From positions 1-5,794 of the forward strand of contig QHZC01000552.1 in NCBI GenBank assembly GCA_003224515.1: a DNA stretch of 5,794 bases. Direction: 5' to 3'. This DNA is from Acidobacteriota bacterium (GTDB lineage: Bacteria > Acidobacteriota > Terriglobia > Acidiferrales > UBA7541). A model generated the notes under the pieces. That model did no database searches. It worked only from the letters and a program-made list of their open reading frames with translations, and was not told where the DNA came from. Each line of letters starts with the position of its first letter. The stretch's first letter is position 1. Below, one piece after another: positions 4,622-5,794 of this stretch. The position numbers were made by a program, and so were the translations under genes.

Positions 4622-5650
4622 GTGCCTTCTCCCGATTCCGCCAAGTATCGCAAACTGGTCGCCTCACCGGCAGATACCGGCGCGCGGCTCGACCGTTTTG
4701 TTGCGACCCACTGTCCCGATCTCAGCCGTACCCGCGTTCAGGAACTCATCGCATCTGGCCTCGTGCTCATCGATGGGAAAGCGGCAAGCAAAGGCTCGCT
4801 GCATCTTCGCGGCGGCCAAAAAATCTCTGTCCAAGTCACGGAGCGCCCGCCCATCGTCGCGGAGGCGGAATCGATTCCCCTCGATGTCCTTTATGAGGAC
4901 GACGACGTCATGGCCATCAACAAGGCCGCAGGCATGACCGTTCATGCCGGCGCCGGAAATGTCTCCGGCACGCTTGTCAACGCGCTTCTCGGGCGTGGGC
5001 AATCGCTTTCGCAGGCGGGTGATCCGCTGCGGCCGGGAATCGTCCACCGGCTCGACAAGGAAACATCAGGCGTCATTCTTGTCGCCAAGAACGACGCGGC
5101 GCACGCCAAGCTCGGCGAAGCCTTTCGCCAGCGGGCCATCAAAAAAACGTATATCGCGCTGGTGCGGGGCGCCCTTGCGGAGAAAAGCGGCCGTATCGAG
5201 CTGGCCATCGGGCGCGATCCGATTCATCGCACGCGCATGACCACAGAACGCAAGTCCTGGCACCGCGGGACAATCGCGAATCCGCGCGAGGCCCGCACGG
5301 ATTGGAAGGCTCTCGCCAAGTTAGGCAACACGACGCTGGTGGAAGTCCGGCTCCATACCGGGCGCACGCATCAGATTCGAGTGCACTTCTCGGCGCTGAA
5401 GCATCCCGTGGTGGGCGATACGCTTTACGGTGCGGCAGGGGAACTGCGCCTTGGCAAGCGCACACTGCCGAAGCTGGGGCGTAATTTTCTGCACGCCGCA
5501 AAGCTCGGCTTCGCGCAGCCGCGGACCGGTGCATGGATCGAAGTTCGCGCGGTGTTGCCGGCTGAGTTACGCAATTTTTTGAAGAAACTTTGTGACGCGG
5601 CGGGAGAACCGCAGAGCCGAATTGACGCTGCGCTGGCGGGATACCTATAA
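4622..5650 (+). CDS. rluD: RluD-family 23S rRNA pseudouridine synthase
   Basis: Enzymes of this family convert specific uridines of 23S rRNA to pseudouridine (RluD: positions 1911, 1915 and 1917 in helix 69). From GTG 4622 the protein has 342 residues. An S4 RNA-binding domain covers about 21-70 (ARLDRFVATHCPDLSRTRVQ, then IASGLVLIDGK). The synthase domain follows: LYEDDDVMAINKAAGMTVHAG, the catalytic motif HRLDKETSG with the nucleophile D145, KKTYIALVRG with the conserved Y177, HTGRTHQIR at 245-253, then HPVVGDTLYG. D145 lies close to the position of the E. coli RluD nucleophile (D139), which favours GTG 4622. An in-frame ATG at 4550 would add 24 residues without homology, and one at 4421 would lie inside the preceding gene. 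No key residue is missing. Whether it is RluD proper or a sister such as RluC or YlyB cannot be settled by eye; the S4 plus HRLDKETSG pattern fits RluD best. Confidence 0.93.
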   Translation: MPSPDSAKYRKLVASPADTGARLDRFVATHCPDLSRTRVQELIASGLVLIDGKAASKGSLHLRGGQKISVQVTERPPIVAEAESIPLDVLYEDDDVMAINKAAGMTVHAGAGNVSGTLVNALLGRGQSLSQAGDPLRPGIVHRLDKETSGVILVAKNDAAHAKLGEAFRQRAIKKTYIALVRGALAEKSGRIELAIGRDPIHRTRMTTERKSWHRGTIANPREARTDWKALAKLGNTTLVEVRLHTGRTHQIRVHFSALKHPVVGDTLYGAAGELRLGKRTLPKLGRNFLHAAKLGFAQPRTGAWIEVRAVLPAELRNFLKKLCDAAGEPQSRIDAALAGYL

Positions 5651-5651
5651 T
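5622..5651 (+). promoter_or_regulatory. Near-consensus promoter inside the 3' end of the rluD-like gene
   Basis: TTGACG (5622-5627) and a perfect TATAAT (5646-5651) are 18 nt apart. The -10 overlaps the TAA stop of the rluD-like gene (5648-5650). Transcription would start around 5658-5660, at or just before the ATG of the next gene (5660). It is the best promoter match in the window. Confidence 0.65.
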
Positions 5652-5659
5652 CGATTGAA

Positions 5660-5794
5660 ATGCGACGGACGATCACTTCGATCTCTTTGGCGCTGGTGCT
5701 GTTGCTCCTTCCGCTGACCGACCGGGCGCAGCAATCTTCACCGGACAAGGTTCAAGCGTCCTCGCCGGACAAGGCTCAGGCATCCTTACCGGAC
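5660..5794 (+). CDS. Start of an exported protein with 8-residue repeats (partial)
   Basis: The ATG at 5660 lies 9 nt after the rluD-like stop, and the frame is open to the window edge (45 residues). Residues 1 to about 24 form a signal peptide: MRRTITS, a leucine-rich core LALVLLLLPL, then probable cleavage near DRAQ. The mature part starts with a tandem repeat SSPDKVQA, SSPDKAQA, SLPD. No SD sequence is seen; a TATAAT ends 8 nt before the ATG, so a leaderless message is likely. Family and function cannot be told from what is visible. Repeats like these are often flexible low-complexity linkers at the N-terminus of exported enzymes or envelope proteins. Confidence 0.75.
   Translation, partial: MRRTITSISLALVLLLLPLTDRAQQSSPDKVQASSPDKAQASLPD
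5735..5794 (+). repeat. 24-bp tandem repeat coding for S-(S/L)-P-D-K-x-Q-A
   Basis: There are two full units (5735-5758, 5759-5782) and a half unit reaching the window edge. CCGGACAAGG is conserved between the full units, while the serine, alanine and glutamine codons differ silently, so the array is not freshly duplicated. The unit length is a multiple of three. The total copy number lies outside the window. Confidence 0.75.

Overview
The window looks like chromosomal DNA of an Acidobacteria-type organism. It is GC-rich, with all supported genes on the + strand. The main clue to lineage is the central secreted protein. It has tandem modules of the type L-x-G-x-YAF ... G-x-F-(T/S)-A-D-G ... 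GRGTM, followed by Ig-like repeats with proline-rich linkers, a layout I associate with Acidobacteria surface proteins. This assignment is inference, not a database result.

Layout, left to right. (1) Positions 3-59 are the last 18 codons of an upstream gene, probably ileS, followed by a hairpin (70-87). (2) lspA, lipoprotein signal peptidase, at 139-642 has its own candidate promoter (93-122) and probably a TTG start. (3) A long stretch without an intact gene (643-1453) holds what looks like a decayed coding relic. (4) A large secreted multi-module protein gene begins at 1454. Its reading frame is broken at about 3101/3102 by what looks like a 70-bp loss inside the first of three Ig-like repeats. 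The in-frame remainder runs to 3783. (5) A gene-poor stretch (3784-4053) has a strong hairpin and a second copy of part of the relic. (6) A small two-helix membrane protein of the DUF3592 type lies at 4054-4539. (7) An RluD-family 23S rRNA pseudouridine synthase lies at 4622-5650. (8) The start of a new exported protein with 8-residue repeats (5660 onward) runs off the window, behind a near-consensus promoter buried in the 3' end of the rluD-like gene.

How the parts fit. ileS-lspA and lspA-rluD are familiar housekeeping neighbourhoods (ileS-lspA in Enterobacteria, lspA-rluD-like in Bacillus). Here about 4 kb of accessory material separates lspA from the rluD-like gene. The homologous relic segments (about 925-1037 and 3920-4033) flank the secreted-protein gene as imperfect direct repeats. 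This is compatible with insertion or duplication having opened the housekeeping block. Two genes (the rluD-like gene and the 5660 gene) have a -10 hexamer only 6-8 nt before the start codon, suggesting leaderless transcripts. I see no CRISPR, tRNA, rRNA, transposase or phage gene, and no clear new enzymatic system. The most notable items are the broken repeat protein, its near-identical recombinogenic repeats, and the paired relics.
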